Position numbers and translations under genes: made by a program. Of a DNA stretch of 8,154 nt, positions 5,459 to 8,154 are shown in pieces. The stretch is from a bacterium (GTDB lineage Bacteria > Pseudomonadota > Alphaproteobacteria > Rhizobiales > Xanthobacteraceae). The notes below the pieces were generated by a model. That model did not search any database and had not been told where the DNA came from. It saw nothing but the letters and a program-made list of their open reading frames with translations. How positions within the stretch are numbered: position 1 is the first letter of the stretch; the number at the start of each line of letters is the position of its first letter. Where the stretch lies: the NCBI GenBank assembly GCA_029946075.1, contig JAQSDT010000057.1, forward strand, positions 1 through 8,154, written 5' to 3'.

Positions 5459-8154
5459 ATGCTGATCAAACGAAAAGAAGGTTCCGCGGGCAGGGCGCGT
5501 TTGCAGGGTGTCGCCGCTGGCCTCGCGTCAGGCGTTCTCGACCGTCGCTCGTTCCTGCGGCGCTCCGGCCTGGTGGCTGGTGCGGGGGCCGCGATCGGCC
5601 TGATGCCGCTCGGGTCGGTGCGCAAGGCACAGGCAGGCCCGAAAATCGTGGGCGCACCGACGGAAATCAAAAAGAACGTCTGCACGCATTGCTCGGTCGG
5701 TTGCACCGTGATTGCCGAAGTGCAGAACGGCGTCTGGGTCGGTCAGGAGCCGGCATGGGACAGCCCGATCAATCGCGGCTCGCATTGCGCCAAGGGCGCA
5801 TCGGTCCGCGAACTCGTGCATGGCGACCGCCGCCTGAAATATCCGATGAAGCTCGTCAATGGCGAGTGGCAGAGGATTTCATGGGACACGGCGGTCAACG
5901 AGATCGGCGACAAGATGCTCGAAATCCGCGGCAAGTCGGGCGCGGATTCGGTCTATCTGCTCGGCTCGGCGAAATTCTCCAACGAGGGTGGCTACCTGTT
6001 CCGCAAGTTCGCGGCATTCTGGGGCACCAACTCGATCGATCACCAGGCCCGCATCTGTCACTCCACCACCGTCGCCGGCGTCGCCAATACCTGGGGCTAC
6101 GGCGCGATGACCAACTCCTACAACGATATCCGGAATTCGAAGACCATCATCTTCATGGGTTCGAATGCCGCCGAGGCGCATCCGGTGTCGCTGCAGCACA
6201 TCCTCACCGGCAAGGAAATCAACCGCGCCAACGTCTTCGTGCTCGACCCGCGCTTCACCCGCACCGCCGCGCATGCCACCGAATATGTGCGCTTCCGTAG
6301 CGGTACCGATATCGCTGTCATCTGGGGCATGCTGCACCACATCTTCAACAACGGCTGGGAAGACAAGCAGTTCATCCAGCAGCGCGTCTACGGCATGGAT
6401 CAGATCCGCGCCGAAGTCGCCAAATGGACTCCTGAGGAAGTCGAGCGCGTCACCGGCATTCCCGGCGAGCAGCTGAAGAAGGTCGCCGAGACCTTTGCCA
6501 AGCAGAGGCCGTCGACCTTCATCTGGTGCATGGGCGGCACCCAGCACACGGTCGGCACCGCCAATGTTCGCGCCTATTGCGACCTGCTGCTGGCGACCGG
6601 CAATGTCGGCACCTTCGGCGGCGGCGCCAACATCTTCCGCGGCCATTGCAACGTGCAGGGCGCGACCGATATCGGCCTCGATATCACGACGCTGCCGCTC
6701 TACTACGGCCTCGTCGAAGGCGCCTGGAAGCATTGGGCGCGGGTCTGGGAAGTCGAGTACGACTATCTGCAGGCTCGCTTCGACGAAGTGCCGGCCAAGT
6801 CGGGCCGTCCCGCCCGCACCCGCAAGCAGAATATGGAATTGCCGGGCATCCCGTGGACCCGCTGGTTCGATGCGACGCTCGCCAATCCCGATGACGTCGA
6901 TCAGCGCGATGCCGTGAAGGGCGTGTTCATCATGGGACACGGCGGCAATACCGTCCCGCGCATGACGGAAATGGTGAAGGGCATCGAGAAGCTGGAATTG
7001 CTCGTAGTCGCGGATCCGCATCCGACCACGTTCGCCGCGATTTCTGGGCGCAAGAACGGCACCTACCTGCTGCCGGCCTGCACCCAGTTCGAAACCTCGG
7101 GCTCGCGCACGGCGTCCAACCGTTCGCTCCAGTGGGGCGAACAGATCGTCAAGCCGATCTTCGAGTCCAAGGACGACTACGAGATCATCTATCGCTTCGC
7201 GACCAAGCTCGGCTTCGCCGACAGGATGTTCAAGAACATCAAGGTCGAGAACAACCGTCCGGTTCCCGAGGACGTGTTGCGCGAAATCAACCGCGGCGGC
7301 TTCTCGACCGGCTATTCCGGCCAGTCGCCGGAGCGGCTGAAGATGCACATGAAGAACCAGGGCAAGTTCGACCTGGTGACCCTGCGCGCCAAGGCGGACG
7401 AGCCTGATATCGGCGGCGACTACTACGGCCTGCCGTGGCCGTGCTGGGGCACGCCGCAGATCAAGCATCCGGGCACGCACACGCTCTACAACACCAATCT
7501 GCACGCCAAGGACGGCGGCGGCACGTTCCGCGCCCGCTTTGGCGTGGTCTATGAGGAAAAGCAGCCGGACGGTTCGGTGAAGAATGTCAACCTGCTGGCC
7601 GAGGGCTCCTACAGCAAGGGCTCGGAGCTCACCGACGGCTATCCGGAATTCACCTATGGCGTGCTGAAGAAGCTTGGCTGGGACAAGGACCTTACCGCGG
7701 ACGAGCTTGCGACCATCAACAAGATCGGCGGCAACAATCCCGACGGCGTCGGCTGGGCGGTCGATCTCTCCGGCGGCATCATCCGCGTCACGCTCGAACA
7801 CGGCGTGATGGCCTACGGCAACGGCAAGGCCCGCGCAGTGGCGTGGAACCTGCCCGATCCGGTGCCGGTGCATCGCGAGCCGATCTATACCGCGCGTCCC
7901 GAACTCGTCGCCAAATATCCGACGCGTCCGGACGGACGGCAGTTCCGCATGGCCAATCTCGGCTTCTCGATCCAGAAGGCGGCGGTGGACAAGGGGCTTG
8001 CCAAGCAATTCCCGATCATCCTGACCTCCGGCCGCCTGGTCGAGTACGAAGGCGGCGGCGAGGAAACCCGTTCGAACAAATGGCTGGCCGAATTGCAGCA
8101 GGACATGTTCGTCGAGGTCAACACGTCGGATGCCGCCGAGCGCGGCATCAAGGA
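5459..8154 (+). CDS. fdhA: Formate dehydrogenase alpha (catalytic) subunit, Tat-exported, 3' end cut
   Basis: An open frame of 898 codons running off the window; relatives of roughly 980-1015 residues suggest about 80-120 residues are missing. It oxidises formate to CO2 at a bis-MGD molybdenum or tungsten centre. Visible in order: a Tat signal DRRSFLRR (28-35) after an unusually long 28-residue n-region, with hydrophobic core 37-50; the 4Fe-4S motif C75-x2-C78-x3-C82-x27-C110 followed by AKG, whose Lys112 is the conserved relay lysine; ARICHSTTV, with Cys200-His201 where E. coli FdnG has Sec-His; DPRFTRTA (263-270); GGTQHTVGTANVRA (359-372); NIFRGHCNVQGATD (391-404); and the start of the C-terminal MGD-binding domain (LTSGRLVEYEGGGEETRSNKW, about 850 onward). 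Cys200 is TGT, so no selenocysteine machinery is needed. The ATG at 5459 has GGGA eight bases upstream. It probably exports in complex with a beta subunit encoded just outside the window. Confidence 0.95.
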   Translation, partial: MLIKRKEGSAGRARLQGVAAGLASGVLDRRSFLRRSGLVAGAGAAIGLMPLGSVRKAQAGPKIVGAPTEIKKNVCTHCSVGCTVIAEVQNGVWVGQEPAWDSPINRGSHCAKGASVRELVHGDRRLKYPMKLVNGEWQRISWDTAVNEIGDKMLEIRGKSGADSVYLLGSAKFSNEGGYLFRKFAAFWGTNSIDHQARICHSTTVAGVANTWGYGAMTNSYNDIRNSKTIIFMGSNAAEAHPVSLQHILTGKEINRANVFVLDPRFTRTAAHATEYVRFRSGTDIAVIWGMLHHIFNNGWEDKQFIQQRVYGMDQIRAEVAKWTPEEVERVTGIPGEQLKKVAETFAKQRPSTFIWCMGGTQHTVGTANVRAYCDLLLATGNVGTFGGGANIFRGHCNVQGATDIGLDITTLPLYYGLVEGAWKHWARVWEVEYDYLQARFDEVPAKSGRPARTRKQNMELPGIPWTRWFDATLANPDDVDQRDAVKGVFIMGHGGNTVPRMTEMVKGIEKLELLVVADPHPTTFAAISGRKNGTYLLPACTQFETSGSRTASNRSLQWGEQIVKPIFESKDDYEIIYRFATKLGFADRMFKNIKVENNRPVPEDVLREINRGGFSTGYSGQSPERLKMHMKNQGKFDLVTLRAKADEPDIGGDYYGLPWPCWGTPQIKHPGTHTLYNTNLHAKDGGGTFRARFGVVYEEKQPDGSVKNVNLLAEGSYSKGSELTDGYPEFTYGVLKKLGWDKDLTADELATINKIGGNNPDGVGWAVDLSGGIIRVTLEHGVMAYGNGKARAVAWNLPDPVPVHREPIYTARPELVAKYPTRPDGRQFRMANLGFSIQKAAVDKGLAKQFPIILTSGRLVEYEGGGEETRSNKWLAELQQDMFVEVNTSDAAERGIK

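Noticed and set aside
4432..5706. 424-residue minus-strand frame across the HTH-TorD and small Tat genes
   Set aside because: Shadow of two well-supported genes; no domain and no sensible start signal.
5879..8008. 709-residue open frame on the minus strand opposite the FDH alpha gene
   Set aside because: It is antisense to a clear, motif-bearing gene; high-GC codon bias with G/C third positions produces long antisense frames, and the translation is rich in R, A, G, D and V without recognisable domains.

Overview
The window is high-GC alphaproteobacterial DNA. The gene content and protein sequences look most like the Bradyrhizobium/Rhodopseudomonas/Afipia group (Nitrobacteraceae); this is an inference from protein recall, GC content and gene order, not a database search. 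It holds the front half of a periplasmic, Tat-exported, membrane-type formate dehydrogenase (FDH) locus. Both ends are cut: the left end by an iron-sulfur protein gene on the minus strand, the right end by the FDH catalytic subunit on the plus strand.

Layout: (1) 1-589, minus strand, N-terminal part of a 4Fe-4S binding protein. (2) 590-777, divergent intergenic region with two small dyads. (3) 778-4290, a tight plus-strand run of five accessory genes: a biotin/lipoate ligase-like protein (apparently a pseudo-ligase), DUF6505, DUF6352, DUF3305 and DUF3306. Gaps are 7 and 19 bases and there are two ATGA start/stop overlaps, so this is almost certainly one operon. (4) 4291-4410, an AT-richer intergenic region carrying three consecutive near-perfect dyads. 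(5) 4411-5199, a Cro/YdaS-like HTH domain fused to a TorD-family chaperone. (6) 5230-5445, the small FDH-region Tat protein (TIGR02811-like, FdhX-like). (7) 5459 to the window end, the FDH alpha subunit, with a Tat leader, a 4Fe-4S motif and a Cys (Cys200) where E. coli FdnG has selenocysteine.

How the parts fit: the catalytic subunit takes up a 4Fe-4S cluster and a bis-MGD molybdenum (or tungsten) cofactor in the cytoplasm. It is guarded by a TorD-type chaperone and exported folded through Tat, probably to join beta (4Fe-4S) and gamma (cytochrome b) subunits encoded just past the right edge. The TorD protein carries its own DNA-binding domain and lies directly behind a cluster of palindromes, which suggests that chaperone occupancy and transcription of the locus may be linked. 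The five-gene accessory run has no assigned biochemical function. Its constant association with this FDH type (known to me from genome neighbourhoods) points to maturation, electron transfer or quality control. No RNA genes, mobile elements, CRISPR arrays or long repeats were seen.
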